A stretch of 64,000 nt of DNA from Gracilariopsis chorda (GCA_003194525.1 NBIV01000067.1:124001-188000); one strand, 5' to 3'; shown: positions 11,964-24,731, numbered from the stretch's first letter. Translations and numbers: made by a program. The notes: generated from the sequence alone by a model not told the origin.

Positions 11964-12268
11964 GTTTTTATATACCGTTGTAGGCTTCCAAAAGAGTGTA
12001 CTTCTCTTTTGGGTAACAGTATGAATTGTAGCTATTCTATATCTACTACGCAACAACGGTGCTGGTGGGTTTCTGCAACCTACGCACCAGCACCACAAAT
12101 TCCAAGCACCTACGCACCAAGTAGGTATGCTATCAACAGTGTGCAATCCGTAATCAATCATGCCCCCCTGAGATGCCTGGGTCTAACAAGCATGGAGACA
12201 CGAGGATTTCCTGCCTTCGCCAGTAGCGAACCACTAGGTTCCATCGAAGATCCTTTGCATCCTAAAAA

Positions 12269-14067
12269 TTATCTTCCTCTGTGGTGAACACCAGCTAGCA
12301 TAGCTGATACTTGTGGTCCTCCGCTGTTCTTTTGGGTATGACCCACGATCTGATTTATGAAGTCTTCGCCACTTGACGTTTCCACTGCGGTTTTCGAAGC
12401 CTGAATGACCACACGGTCAATGTTATGGGGCTCTTGGAACCCGCTATTCTCAATGAGAGCAGTGCGGTTGCCCGTGTCAGTGCTCGGCATTTTAAACGAT
12501 CCCTCCATCTTCCTGCAGAGCTTTCATGAGATCGTTCAACGTCGTACCCCTGCTTGCTTTGGATCCAAGTGTTGGCGGAGGTTCAAATACGTGCTGGGCC
12601 CCAGCATTTCCCACTCTAGGACGCGTGCGTCGTACCCTCGCTTGTAGCGCCGCTGCGCTTTGCGCAAGATTCCTCTCGTCTGCAACATGAGTTGGCGCAG
12701 ATAGGCCAGGAACCGCATCTCGACTTCTTGAGGTTGTCGCCCCTTCAGTGACTCAAGACTTTGGAGAAGCAACGGTTCGGGAACCTGAGCGACCGCCAAC
12801 TTGAACGAGGAGTCCGTCGCGCTATCATGCACCTTGGTGTTGTACCCACAAATCAGCCCATCGATGTATAGGTCCCAACTGTGCTGATGATGAGCAACTT
12901 AGTGCCTCAAAAAATGCAATAGGGTTCTGTTGAACATTTCAACTTGACGGTTGGCCTTTGGATGATAAGTCGATGTAAAGATGTTCTTGGTGCCCAGATT
13001 CAGCACACACTCTGGAAGAAATTTGAAGCGAAGTTAACTCTGTTGTCCCGTATGAATGTAACGGGAGGCACATAGATAAACAGCCAATGGGTGCAGAACG
13101 CTCTTGCGACTGCAAATGCACTGGTTGACTGTAACGGGACGGTTTTCGTGAACTTGGAAGATCGTCCAGAGATCACTAATAGGGAGCGAATACCTTGATT
13201 TGTCTCTTGGAGTGGGGCAAATATATCGATGGCGACACTTTCCGATGGCACGATCGCTGGGAAGAGCTTCAAGCGTACGGCATTGCGTTTTAGTGAGATT
13301 GTCTCCCTTACACACGACTCGCAGTCGTTCACCAGTCGATATAAATCGGCGGCCATGCTTGCACAGTGAAACCTGTGACGTAACGTCGCGTACATCCTTC
13401 GTCCATCCGGATGACCGGCCAAGCGTGGGTAGTGATGCATATGCATCGCGTAGTCTCGCAGAGACCTAGGTAGGAGCACCTACTCTCTTCGTTCCAACTT
13501 GGATGGGCGCACTAGTCTTCCTTCTCCATCTTTGTAAAGTAAACCATTCGGGTCATTCAGAGATTTCTCCCACATCTCCACAAAGAACGGATCTGTAGCT
13601 TTCTCTGCAAGCAGTTTTTATTGTGACACGATTGTCACTTCGTGATCTTCGATGTCGAAGACAGCATGCGTCAGATGCGACACCGCAGACAACGATTTGT
13701 TGTCTTGATGAGCGTCTGGCTGGCATAGAAGGCAAGGGATCTCGTCCGACGGTTGAATGGTGGTCTCACCATCCGTTGGTATGCGCGATAGCGTCTCTGT
13801 GACCTGGTTCTCCAAACATTTCTTGTAGACGACTTCAAATTCGTACTGCGCGAGGCGTAGCCTCTACCTAGTCAATGGAGTATTGGCGTCAGAACCTGAC
13901 AAATCCAACAGCCATTTGAAGTCCTGGTGGTCAGAGATGACCGTGTAGCGCTTGCAATCCAAGTAGGGCTGAGGAATGGTCAAGTGCCACACAACTGAGA
14001 GAAATTCTCGCTCGCTCTTTTCTGGTCGTGTTCTCGATTTCCCTTCTCTCCTCTCTTTTACGGGCAC
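12269..14067 (-). pseudogene. pol: Ty3/gypsy-2 pol relic (RNase H to integrase C-terminus)
   Basis: Reading leftwards from 14067: RNase H end (EKSEREFLSVVWHL, then SDHQDFKWLLDLSG), then a connection with ALSRLP-like ETLSRIPTDGE (about 13800). Integrase zinc finger and core follow at 13479-13000 (HHYPRLAGHPDGRRMYATL, CESC, AIDIFAPL, FIRDNRVNFASNFFQSVC), and the C-terminal domain at 12832-12269 (YKRGYDARV, then HNIDRVVIQ). Each block aligns in order with the complete pol at 46.35-51.57 kb, so this is an older, frame-broken member of a related lineage. It is truncated at its 5' side where the LINE tail begins. Confidence 0.75.
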
Positions 14068-14127
14068 GCTAGTTTAATTCCTACCTAGCGCAGAGCGCTT
14101 CATATGAAAGTAGCGCTCTCTCACGAG

Positions 14128-15950
14128 CTAAACCAGCATTCTTTCAGGCCATTTCTTGATGATTTCTTGAACACTAAGTCCTTGTCTATCGCGCATATTC
14201 GGCAAACATAACCTTCTTAAAGAGTTTCGTAGAGGAAATCGCAGAACAAAGTGCTTTACATCATTTAGAACTCCTGGTATACATTGGCACACTAGCCGTC
14301 TTTTCAAAAAGTAAGGACCCAAAGGATGAAAACAAGGAGTGTAACCAACTGCCAGTTGCGCCTATGCGAAATGATGGTGGTCTTCTGTAGCATTTGTGAG
14401 ATACTCCTTAAAATCGATTCACCTCTTCTCTTGCTTGAAAGCCGCCTCTTCACGTCCGCATAATCGACAATTTTATTATTTGATGCTAACCGTTGGCCAA
14501 AACATCCACAATGTGGATAGCTGTGTCAAGTGAATCTGCTTTCTCAAAAGCACCAGCAAGTGCGTCTGCACTGTACAGCAGTGGAGTCTTCCAGGCAGAC
14601 TTTGCGTAACAGACTGGAACCGTGCTGTTACAATCAAGCTGTAGCAAGGGAGGGCGCAGCAGGAGGGAAAACAAAATGCACTTCTGGATTGAGTCAAAGA
14701 CTATACGGTCGCGCTCCCAAAGCAGTGTCCTGATTCCGAAACGAGGAAGATGCTGCTCAGAGCGACCACTGTACAGTTCTCGACGGCGTCCCAACTGTCG
14801 CTTCCAAATAAAACCAGTACTTCAGCTTGGTTCTGTATCGGTAAACCTAGAGCTTCTTTCGCAAGTGCATCGACAAGTTCATTTTGATAGAGGCCGCAGT
14901 GACTCGGTGCTCACAAAATATCGATAATGCAGCTCTCTCTGATCTTAATCAGACTTCGTGCAACTATTTGCATGATATAGCGTTGTTTGCGACCACAACC
15001 TTGTATAATTTCTATCACACTTTGCCAATCCGTGACCATCCGTATTCGGCCTCTCCAACCCTCTTCAAGATCCATTACATTCAGAAAATAAAATACTGCC
15101 AATGTTTCTGCAAAAACAAACATGTTCCAATGAGTGCTGAGACCTTTCCAAGTTACGGTTGGGTTGATCAATTCCACCAAATTGCATAAGCGCTTCCATC
15201 TACTTCCGAGACTTTGAATACCCTCCAATTGAGCATTTGTCGATCTGCATCCATTACTGTTCGCCCATTGCGAGTCACTACATAACCCATGATAAAATCT
15301 TATGGATAACATATCATCATTCTTGGTTTCCGGCAATGCTGTACTTCAAAGTACTGAAGTAAACGTTCTTCATATTTCACAGTTCCAGCATACCATTTTT
15401 CATCCCATTCTACGGCAGCCCGCATTGGCTTGTTTTCTTCTAGAGAGCTAGCCTTCCAGACTGAACCATCACTTCATATCTCACAGTCTGCATCTGTCAA
15501 TCTTATCATTGCTTGCATTGCTGCAAAGCGCTGGTGTTGTATGGAATTTTTTTTCTTGCATAGCGCGAAATGGATGTGCATTCTTTTTTTGTCTTGTAAT
15601 CCTGGCTCTTCTGGTGACGGTGCATGTTTCAACTGTATCACTCCACATTCCGTTAACAATTTTTCTGCAGACTTCTTCAAAGAAGATCTCGTTTTCCGGA
15701 TGCGTGTCAATGACTCTCGATTGACGGCGTATGCAACCGGAGATGGATTTTCTGGGGAGCATAGTTTTCCCTTTTCATAAAGCTTGGCTGCCTGGATTGA
15801 AGCGATGTCGTACATAGACGGTTGGCTCAACACACCCCTGAGCTTCTGCATTGGTGTCGCTTTTGAACACCCAGTTACTATTCTTGATGCTTTGTTTCTG
15901 GCTTGTTCTAGCTCTTGTACTGCACACGGCAAAGCATTTGGAATTACCAC
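14128..15950 (-). pseudogene. LINE C-terminal region with RNase H and Cys/His tail
   Basis: At 15950-15474: ELEQARNKASRIVTGCSKAT and a typical post-RT segment. At about 15090-14910: RMVTDWQSVIEIIQG, where TDWQSVI corresponds to the TDSxSAL Asp block of RNase H. Just beyond, a frame gives the VPSHCGLYQNELVD-type block near 14.87-14.91 kb, which is the last RNase H motif. The tail at 14322-14128 (RRLVCQCIPGVLNDVKHFVL) is the C-x-C...H motif found at LINE ORF2 ends. Several frame changes are present. Confidence 0.6.
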
Positions 15951-16022
15951 ACCTGCCGCATATCGAGCAATGGAATAAGCAAATCCTACGCTTCAGAGAT
16001 TCACGGTGGTCCAGTCAGCACC

Positions 16023-17000
16023 TCAGGACGTGATAGTCAAGTGAAGCAGAATCAAGGACCTTGTTCTGTTTTTTGTAGCAATTTTCTTGAGATGGTGATG
16101 AAAGTTGAGACGAGAATTCATGAATACTCCCAGGAACCTTGTATACTCTATCCACATACCTGTCACTTTAACGTACTTTAATCGATCTTTCCTCCAATGA
16201 GCATATGTAAACGGTACTAATGTCGTTTTCCTTGAGTTCAGCTTTATGTTGCTCTCCATGCGATATAACTCGAGCGGGATTACTGCATTCTGGATCACTG
16301 CTGCGCAAAAGTCCAGCTCGTTTAATGTCGCTGATATCGAAAGATCTTCATCGCACATTGCCACTGAAATCCTCCCATCATCTTGTCTCAATACCTCTGG
16401 TAGATCTGCTACATAGGCCAGCCTCAGTCCAGGTGAAACTTTACCTCCTTGAGGCAAACCTTGTGGAACAACTATGAGTCTAGTGTCGGCGGTGGTCCAT
16501 CTGCACGTCCATCGGCGATCCATTATAAATGCCCGAATCCATCTCCTTAGATGAGATGGACAATCAAGTCTTGAGAGGTTCACTAACACCCTATGATGTT
16601 GCACACAGTCATACGCTTTCGAGAAATCGCGAAATATCGCCAGCGTTTGCTTTCTTGCTTGCCATCCAGGCTTTATTCTCTAGCAGAGAGCGGCTATATG
16701 TTCATCAGTAGTACGTGTCATTCTGAAACCTGCTTGAAATGCAGGAAGTTTCGGCTCTAGCCACTTCATGAAACCCCGATTCACTAATCTTTCTGATAAC
16801 CGTGCGACAGCACATGTGAGGGAAATTGGGCGGAATCTAACCTTTACCTTGGGGTTCAGTATCGGGATACGTCTTGAAAATATTCACTTCGCTAGTGTTA
16901 TACCCTCTGAGTAACTTCTGTTGATGATTCCCGGTAACAGTTCCTTGGCCACAGATGGTAGGTGTTGAAGAAACGAACTTTGAATTTCATCGGGTCCCCA
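16023..17000 (-). pseudogene. LINE reverse transcriptase domain
   Basis: The N-terminal RT block VWGPDEIQSSFLQHLP lies near 17.0 kb. The core from 16604 reads LRRWIRAFIMDRRW, GLPQGGKVSPGLRLAYVADL (the GxPQGxxLSPxL palm motif) and DGRISVAMCDEDLSI where YADD is expected. Later blocks NSRKTTLVPFT and YTRFLGVFMNSRLNFHHHL match the thumb. The catalytic FADD/YADD has become CDED, so the first Asp of the pair and the preceding aromatic are lost. This supports an inactive copy apart from the frameshifts. Confidence 0.8.
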
Positions 17001-17428
17001 TACCCTCTTAGGATTCATTTCTTTGAGTGCAGTTTCAAGATTTTGCATGAGAAATACTTGACTTGTTTAGGCCTGTGTGTCTTCAGCTTGATGATGGTAC
17101 CGATCCAATACTTTTCTATACTCATTTCTAATCCTGTATATTTACCATGGAGTTGAACAGCATTCATTTGTGACCTTGCGAACCAGTCTGCTCTTTTCTT
17201 GTCCTTCATGTATTTTTTAAGGGAGTACATAACGAATCGTTCACCCACTTACCGCTCTCAATAGTTTTTGTGATTCTACACAATTTCCAGTTATTGTTAT
17301 GGTGCCGCAACGTACTCGTCATCTCTCTCTATGCTGCACGTTTCAACTTTTCCATAACATTGTCGCGTGTTCCTGTGTTTCCGCAATTCTGTTCTTTTTG
17401 CTTCACTAGGATTTTGTCTGTACTCTTT

Positions 17429-18610
17429 TCATTTTTCAGCACGCAGTTGAACCACTTCTGCTGCCTCTGGAGTCCACCACGGTATTTCACGTTTCCTTCT
17501 AGCATATGGGATCGAATTCTTAGCTGCCTTTATCACAACTTCATGAAATAAGTGGTATTCTTCATCTATACTCTGGATACTACTACTTTCTATCATGCAA
17601 AGATGCTCTTCGATGGCCTTTTGAAACTTTTTTAATATGAATTCTTGATACAACAACGTTTCCATTTTTTCTGCACCAGAGATTTGTTCCCAACGTGCAA
17701 TTTCACCAGAAAAGGGTGATGATCTGTGAGAGGTTGCTCAGCAACCTTCCATGTGCTCAAAAGTAACCGCTTTTGGGCTACGACTACTACGTCAATTCCA
17801 CTCTGCGTTTCATGTAATGAATCAATATGGATCGGGACACCATCTATTTTCATTATTATTCTTTATGTCTCCTGTAGCCTGTAGATACGCCTCGAACTCA
17901 ATTTCTGAAGATTCAGCTCTCGTATGATACCATGAACTGCACATATTACAGTCTGCGACCAACATGACTTGTTTGTCCAGTGCCTTATACCATGCTGCTG
18001 ATTTAAGCTGAGGAGGGACGTAAATATTGGCAATGGACTGTGGACCTTTTGGAGATCGTACCAGAGCGGTAACTCGTTCAATTCCGTTTTTGTATGGGTT
18101 TATCTGCAAGCATGTATCGTAGTGATGGTGACTGAAGTCTGATCTTCTCCACATGGAGGGGAAGGTCGGCTGACGCCCATTTTATACAGGTCTTGTAGCG
18201 GTCTAGAGATTTCTATGGCTACGCTACAAGCTAGCTACTGTCCGTGAACATGAAAGCTACAGGCCGATCACGGTGATCAGGCGTGACTTGGCTTGTAGGC
18301 TGTCGTCTGTGTTATAAAGCATGCCAATGCTGAGACCTCTTCTTTGATATGTACCCATACCTCCGCCCTGACCTCCATGTTGTCTAAATCCATTGTTTCT
18401 GTCGCATCGTTCTACCAGGATGAAGCCTTTAATTTTAGGAGTTGGGTCTCCCCTCTGTAGATGTGTCTCTTGCAGACAGAGAATATCATCTTTCCACTCG
18501 GAGGCGAGTCGAGCACTCTCACTTCGTTTCCCGGTCCCAATTAAGCTTCTGCAGTTAAGCTGGAGTTTGCACAAAGTTATTCCTTTGTATCCAATTCTTA
18601 GTTTTTTCAT
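17429..18610 (-). pseudogene. LINE apurinic-type endonuclease domain
   Basis: From the ATG at 18610: TLCKLQLNCRSL (Asn block) and DILCLQETHLQRGD (catalytic Glu). Then, in another frame (18154-17822), SIANIYVPPQ and VMLVADCNMCSSW (catalytic D-x-N). Then (17853-17632) SGIDVVVVAQ...EQPLTDHHPFLVKL, the equivalent of the SDHxPI end block. At 17665-17429 REIPWWTPEAAE is the usual link towards RT. All diagnostic blocks of an APE-like LINE endonuclease occur in order, spread over at least three frames. It would nick target DNA for target-primed reverse transcription. Confidence 0.75.
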
Positions 18611-18803
18611 CCTCGTTAGTCTGAATTATGCTGGTCTCCGTTGGACTCCCAACTGCAGATCCGTTTCGCTTCTCTAGGTAAAGGGAAGACAGGCCCACCG
18701 TGTGAAGGAGGATCGCATCTGCCGTTACCAAATCTGTTAGATGGCTTTCTATGCACGGCCGGTGACCATCGGAGCAAAGAAAGAAGCTCAAAGACTCTGG
18801 AGC

Positions 18804-18854
18804 GCTCTGCATCCCGGAACACGGCCTAAGAGGCCGTGTTCCGGGATGCAGAGC
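18804..18854. repeat. 24-bp perfect inverted repeat, 3-nt loop
   Basis: The left arm 18804-18827 (GCTCTGCATCCCGGAACACG...) and right arm 18831-18854 are exact reverse complements separated by AAG. It lies about 200 bp beyond the start of the LINE endonuclease frame. Arm length and tightness match the fold-back at 8886-8935 although the sequences are unrelated. Confidence 0.95.
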
Positions 18855-20890
18855 TGTGTACCTCTGTTGGATTCAAAGATCGTCGAGCTTCGACAATCGG
18901 ACTATTAGCTGAACGTTAATTTAAAGCATGGGAAAGATCATGGGGGCGACTGACGAATGTGTTCTTACTTTCGTGAGAATATGCCAGCTCTGCACACCGG
19001 AAAAAGGCGATGCCTTAATGTCCATTTTTCCCCCTCTAGTTATCTCAAGCTCCGCGTAGTGCTCAACACTCTATTGAAGCACGTGTAAGAAAGATCTATG
19101 ATGTGGCGTACACTTTCCGACCCCTGTTTACAGAGAAAACGCATGCAGAGAAAAAAGGTGCCATTAACTTCTGTGGACACTTTTATCAATTTGAACGTTG
19201 AAATAACAGTCGGTGCGACCTCTATAGGTTTGGCGTAGCGCGCTTTCTCGAAGATGTATGGCATTTCCCTAAGGTTTGTTTTGACTTCTTTGGACTTATG
19301 TTGTTCTTACTGTCTTCTGTACATGTGCACCATTTGCATTGTTTCAAAATCTATCCAAACGAAAACATCTAGAGTGCTTTTTATTGCAAACGTTACCCCA
19401 CCCATGATTAATGTCTTCCACGCGGACAGAGACAATTACTGTTGTTAACGAGTTTTCTAGAAAACGCAAAAGTTCGTTTGTTTGAGACTTTGAGGCGGCT
19501 GTCTTCGTGGAGCAGCTTCCCTGTCCTTCTTGGCGCACATTCTGACATCTCTTTTCAGATTCGTGATCAACAAGATCCCCAACGTAAGGCTAACGCCCAT
19601 CTCTCTTTATGAAGTGTCATTAACAACCGAACCTCCCATCCCAAACGCAGCATGAAGTGCTTCATTATGCTGTTGGTAGCTGGTTCTGCCTCGCTACCAG
19701 ATGATCAGAGTGTATACTCTGTCCTCGCCCTTAACCCACACCACGTAAAATCTTAGCACGGCAAAAGTTGACCAATACTAAATCTAGAGACGGGGTGCGG
19801 GATCGGGACGTGGCCAGTATTATTTGTGCCGAAGTCCTGTCCGCTCTTTTCTTCTTCTCCTTCTTCTTCTTCTTTATTGCTGTCAACAGATTTGTATTCC
19901 TAAGCTAAAGGAAAGCCTTCAGAAAAAGCTTTCTCCCTTCAGGAGAGCCAAGTGCTTCTGTGGTTCATGTCGAATGAACTCTTGTATGTGTCCGCTCTCC
20001 TCAAGTTCACCTTATTCCACAGCGGCTCAAGAACTTCAGCAACGAGGCTGACACAAAGCCCATGTTTGAACTCCGAGAAATAGAGTCCTCTTTCCAGTTG
20101 CTGCTACACGGGTACCCATTCGTTTTTCTTTGCCAGGACGTCGACGGCATGGTTTCATATTATCCAGCATCACAACTTGACACTGATATCGGGCTGTTAT
20201 CATTGTCGTGCCTTCTGAAATATCTTAAAGCTTGACGTGTTTGTCGCCGTTGGGACGTTTGCGGGCTTTAAAGATATGCTTATGGACTCTGTAGCAAACC
20301 TGAAAGTGCCTGTACATCCTCCCTCATCGACGATTTAGATTTATGAAGACATTCGGAATGAAAAAATAAATTAATTCCCCAATATATCACTATTCATCTA
20401 TGCAATACTTGACTCGATTTGTTTGTTCGGCTTTCAATGTCCATAAAAGCCTCGAATCCGTGATTGTCCTTCGACATCAAAGGCCAAGCAAGGGCAAGCT
20501 GCTCTGCTGATATGTTATTCTATGTTGTTGCGCTTCGCTTTAGTGCTCGGTTACTAAACTGTTCCTTTTCTTTGTTGAACATTCTTCACATTCATAGCTC
20601 TCTCTTGACAATGCACCTTTTACGCAAACGAAGTTGGTCGCCTACCACAAAGGAAACAGAGCATGAAAATCGTGTCCTTTTTGACAGAACTCCTGTTTAT
20701 ATTTCCAGTGGTGGTGGGATATCTTTGCATCTTCTATTGTTGTACATTTTGTTACTCACATTTGTGGCTTACAATCACTTATGTTATCTGACCTCTCTTG
20801 TTAAGACTTTGAAAGCAAGGAAATGGTTACAATATAGATGAATTCGAGTGTTGCTATAGTAGCAGCTGTTCTACCATTTCCCCAGGATTT
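18855..20890. other. Stretch with no recognisable gene
   Basis: Moderate-GC DNA with only short frames. A 125-codon forward frame at 20464-20841 has hydrophobic runs but no family motif and poor codon character. I see no transposon domain, RNA gene or repeat here. Confidence 0.4.
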
Positions 20891-20899
20891 TTGTTCCTA

Positions 20900-21295
20900 T
20901 TATATTGAGAGCTTTAAACTTTGGCGATTACAGCACAAAAGACCCATATCGTCGTACAGACGACCATACAAGGGCGCTGCATTTGCTCTGTTGTTTTGTA
21001 CATAGAATCCTCCAGGTAGAATGAAATCGTCTCCATTAAGTGCTTGGAAGAAGAACTCTTCTCCTGCTGAGAACTTCAATGATCGCTGCAGAATAATATC
21101 TACTACATGGTTCAGCATTCTCTTCGATGGTGGAGAAGCACAGGCCACTGCAATGCTCTTCTTTTCGGATATCGCGCCACGGGACGCTCCACATTTTCGT
21201 GATAGCCAAATACAATGAGCTTCACATGTAAGTGCAAGAAATACTAGTATTACTACACTAAGCATCTTCACATAACCTCTTTTGAGTTTCTGCAT
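20900..21295 (-). CDS. Possible small secreted protein, 131 residues
   Basis: The frame starts with ATG at 21295. Residues 1-10 are basic and are followed by MLSVVILVFLALTCEA, a convincing signal-peptide core with an A-x-A-like cleavage region (TCEA/HC). The mature part is about 105 residues with scattered Cys and a block FSAGEEFFFQALNGDDFILP. I do not recognise the family. A second ATG at codon 11 would start directly at the signal peptide. No other gene is close. It could be a chance frame; the signal peptide is the main support. Confidence 0.35.
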   Translation of the reverse strand: MQKLKRGYVKMLSVVILVFLALTCEAHCIWLSRKCGASRGAISEKKSIAVACASPPSKRMLNHVVDIILQRSLKFSAGEEFFFQALNGDDFILPGGFYVQNNRANAAPLYGRLYDDMGLLCCNRQSLKLSI

Positions 21296-21773
21296 GCTAC
21301 CCAGCTTTCAAACCGTGTATTCTTACCTTTTAGTGCACTTCTTAGAGAATATGATGAGCATATACCGAAGCATTTTTCAGTTTCGACCCTTCGAACAGAG
21401 ATTCGTTGCACGATTTAGTCGATCCCACAAATAGAACCAATCTAAACTTGCGTCGGATACTGCTGTGATGATGGATTACCGCAAGGGTACTGCAAAATGC
21501 CGCTCAAAGCGGATGCAGTTCCGCCCGTCGGAGTGTATCGGTCTTTCGAAAAGGCTATAAAACACTACAAAGTTACGCCGGATGAGGAAGCCAAATGGAC
21601 ATGTGATTGGGTCTATTAGGGGAATTTAGCCGTCGAATAGATATTTAGCATTCTACTTGTAGAAAGCGAATTACCGTTGCCTTGGAATTAGGGGCACGTG
21701 CTCGTAACCACACACACACACATTCGATGGTTACTCCGATTCCGAGACCGATTAGAAATCCCAGCAAGTTCTA

Positions 21774-21860
21774 CGCCCGATTCCCAGTCCAAACGCGTAC
21801 CGTTTCGACACCCCACGCCCGATTACAAGTCCAAGCGCGTACAGTTGCGCCATTCCGATT
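21774..21860. repeat. Two imperfect 42-bp tandem units
   Basis: CGCCCGATTCCCAGTCCAAA at 21774 recurs 42 bp later, at 21816, as CGCCCGATTACAAGTCCAAG. The following GCGTAC is also shared. Only two units are clear. Confidence 0.45.
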
Positions 21861-21899
21861 AGGCACTGTTGCAACTGGGATAGAATGAACGAGGTTTGG

Positions 21900-23780
21900 A
21901 TATTGAGAACGACAGGATTTAGAAAAACTTGTCTGGGAAGAGAAAGCGCAGTGCCTGCGACGCCGGCGACGGTCGTCGCCGTCAGCTGAATCGCAGTGCT
22001 CCTTTGTGCGGAAATAAGCGACAGCGGCTCAAATTTAATAACAGCACCCTGCCTGAAAATCCTAGAACTTCTGAAGTCGTTGATATGTAGGATGGCTACA
22101 GAAAAAGGCTACCAAACGCAGCTGGGAAAGGCTAGTACCCTAGTACACGTGGTACTCCACTCCTATGTCGATGAAGCGGCTTGCATTTCAAGTTGAAAGT
22201 TCAAGTTGAAAATTTGAACGACAATAGTCTGACACGAGAAGAAGCACGAAATGCACGGAGTGTTTCCTATGTTACGTGCTCGGCGTTCTGTCCTCGTTTC
22301 TTAAGGGCTCATGGCCCTTCCTGTACGCGTTCTTTGCCATCTTCAATATCTACGCAATGTATGTTATCTGTCTATATTCAGCTTGTGATCAAATGTTATG
22401 CATTCCGAGCAATTCCAACCTGACTTCAATTACATTTCATGGAACAGCTCAAATCCTGAGCATCTTACAGTATCACATCCTCCGTACCGCTGCACAGATA
22501 CTACCAAGGGTAATTGGGCGTACCAAAGGCTAGCAATTGCTGCAGTACCCTCCGCACCCCTCGGCAAGGCTTGTTCTGCCATTGTTTGAAAAGGTCAAAA
22601 ACAGTGTTCGTTGTTAGATCAGTGTTTGTTTGTGGAAATGTTGTTGTGTGGGCTGTCCTACGAACGCGCTCGATTGAAATTGGCTTCCTATATTCGAATG
22701 TTTAGGAAGGACGCTCTGGTAGCAGGGTATCAAGCAATGTTCAATATGGTGTCGCACCGCACGCCGAACGAACAAGGATATGGATCGAAGAATGCTGAGG
22801 GCTGTGGCGTGATGAGGATCTGTCTCGAAGGCAACCATAGCAGTGGTTCGGTGTGTATCTCATTGATACATTTTACGAGGAAGATATAGGCAGCCAAGCT
22901 GAGCGACATGCCAATAAACGTCGGACGTGAGAGTCAGCCACACAGTTTAGAGAAAGCGCAAGTGCGTTGCTTGACGAACAGCTCGTTGAAGACTTGTATT
23001 TGTTGGATTATATAAAGAAATGTGGAGTTTGCTTACATATGAGCCGCTGCTGGTACAGCAAATGGGCCAGAGAATGAGTGGTGGAGGAATCTGGGAGGGC
23101 GGTTACGGCATGGAGATTGTGTGGAGATTGGTAGTGGGGGTGGGCTAATCACGTGTGTTTGGAAGTTTGGGTTTGTAGCAGGAACCGAGAACGCACGGTT
23201 AAGTTATAAAGGGGATGTTGAGCGAAGAGAGACACGTTCGGATGCGCAACGAATATAGATTTAACGGTAAATTGTGGAGGAGACGGTGAAGTGCGTTGAT
23301 GAGAAGGACAGGATTTTGTTAATCGGAATTTGGAGCAGACGGCGGTGGGAGGTAGATATGTGGTACATTTTAACGGGGCGGGGAAGTGCGATCGGGTGTG
23401 GTGTATGATGGATGACGATAGAATTGATCGGAGGGGTACGGTTATTGATTGGGACGAGATGTTGAGCGCTGTGGAGTTGTAGCTTGTTTTTAAGTTTTGA
23501 GGTGGATTTAAGATGGCGTTGGCATGTTGAAAAGCGAAGCTAAAGTTAATGATGGTGCTGGAGGTGAGGGCGATTAAGTTGCATGGTCGATACGCGTCGG
23601 GACGGACAGAAGGGGGGCATACACAGTTTCCAAACGTGGCCGAGTTTGAAAGGCAGATCAATGCGGGGAAGGGGCGGAAGAAGTGGTGACGTGGAAGTGC
23701 TGGCAGGCGCGCAGGGGCGCACATGCGACGCGAACGAGTCTCGCGAGTTGAACACGTCAGATGGCGGGCTCTGAAAAATG
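21900..23780. other. Stretch with no supported gene
   Basis: Short forward frames at 22276-22533 and 22611-22889 lack motifs. From about 23050 the plus strand becomes G-rich and T-rich, which opens a long stop-free minus-strand frame (23724-23149) of Ser/Thr/Pro-rich, low-information peptide. I judge that compositional. The stretch leads into the GC-rich island. Confidence 0.4.
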
Positions 23781-24569
23781 GAAGAAAGCTTTGAGGGCAG
23801 TGAAGGGGGGGGGGGCGCGTGGAGATGTGGCAGTGGTTGTTTTCAAATTATAGCGATTTGAACGAAGTTTTGATTAAAGCGGCGTGCACTTTGGTCAGCG
23901 GCGAACGCCACCACTGCGCTGCGGGGCGTTGTCGGGTGAATTGGTTGTGAAACGGTCTCTAACATTAGTGCACGCGGGTGTGTGTCAGGGTATGACGGTG
24001 GTGGAAGCGATATGCAGGCGAAGAGCGGTGTCTGCACCCGGCGAGAGAGACGGGAATGCATGGCTGCCACGTTGAGCGCTGAGCGGCGGGGCGATCCACC
24101 AGCGCGGTTGCACACGTACGACTTGGGGCGGTAGAAAAGGGTTGCTTTTTTGTTCACAAGCGCGCGGCGGCAACGCAACAACGAACAGTGGGTGGTGTGC
24201 AGCACTGACAGAGCGGGGGGAGGCGGGCGGGGAGGCGGCGGCGCGCTCTCGCGGCAGCGCACGGCGGACGATGCGACGACGCGCAGCGCAAGTGGCGCGT
24301 ACTCGTGTAGGGCGCCACTGACGGCGGCCTGACAAGCGCGCGTCAGCGAGCGCGTAAGCAGCTGCGCTTGCTGCGCGGCGCGCGGCGCCACGTACTGCGC
24401 GGCCGCTGCGCCACACGCGCGGCGCGGTCACCGCGCGTGCTCGCGCCGCTCTCTCCGCTCCACGCTCGCAAACTGCGCTGCGTTCACCGCCAATGCCCCC
24501 CCCCCACCACGTCGTCTCCCCTCCGCCCCCCCCGCCGCTGCACTCATTTCCGTCGCCGCAGCACCGGCT

Positions 24570-24586
24570 CCAATCGCCCTTAAATA
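24570..24586 (+). promoter_or_regulatory. Possible CCAAT and TATA-like elements upstream of the LPMO gene
   Basis: CCAAT at 24570-24574 and TTAAATA at 24580-24586 lie about 150 bp before the ATG at 24732. Between them and the ATG is a strongly pyrimidine-rich tract (about 24590-24680). The positions would suit a core promoter with a C-rich leader, but the two boxes are unusually close together, so the call is tentative. Confidence 0.25.
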
Positions 24587-24731
24587 CCCGCCGCTCCCAT
24601 CCCTCCACCCACTTCCCCCCCACTCCCCGCCCTCCTCCTCCACACCTCCACCTCCACCCCCCCCACTCATCTCCCAATTGCCCCCTCTGCTGCATCTCCA
24701 CGCGTGCTGACAACTGCCCAATTGCTGCATC

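Larger units (their letters stand above)
14128..18610 (-). mobile_element. LINE with endonuclease, RT and RNase H, degenerate
   Basis: The minus strand carries the order APE-type endonuclease, reverse transcriptase, RNase H and a terminal Cys/His motif. This is the layout of the I/R1/Tad-like LINE groups that keep an RNase H. Every domain is broken by stops and frameshifts. No poly(A) tail or target duplication is obvious near 14.1 kb, and the 5' end is ill-defined beyond 18.61 kb, where a perfect palindrome lies at 18804-18854. The three domains are listed separately. Confidence 0.75.

Noticed and set aside
23149-23724. 191-codon minus-strand Ser/Thr/Pro-rich frame
   Set aside because: The plus strand is G/T-rich here, so the complement lacks stops by composition; no signal peptide or family motif.
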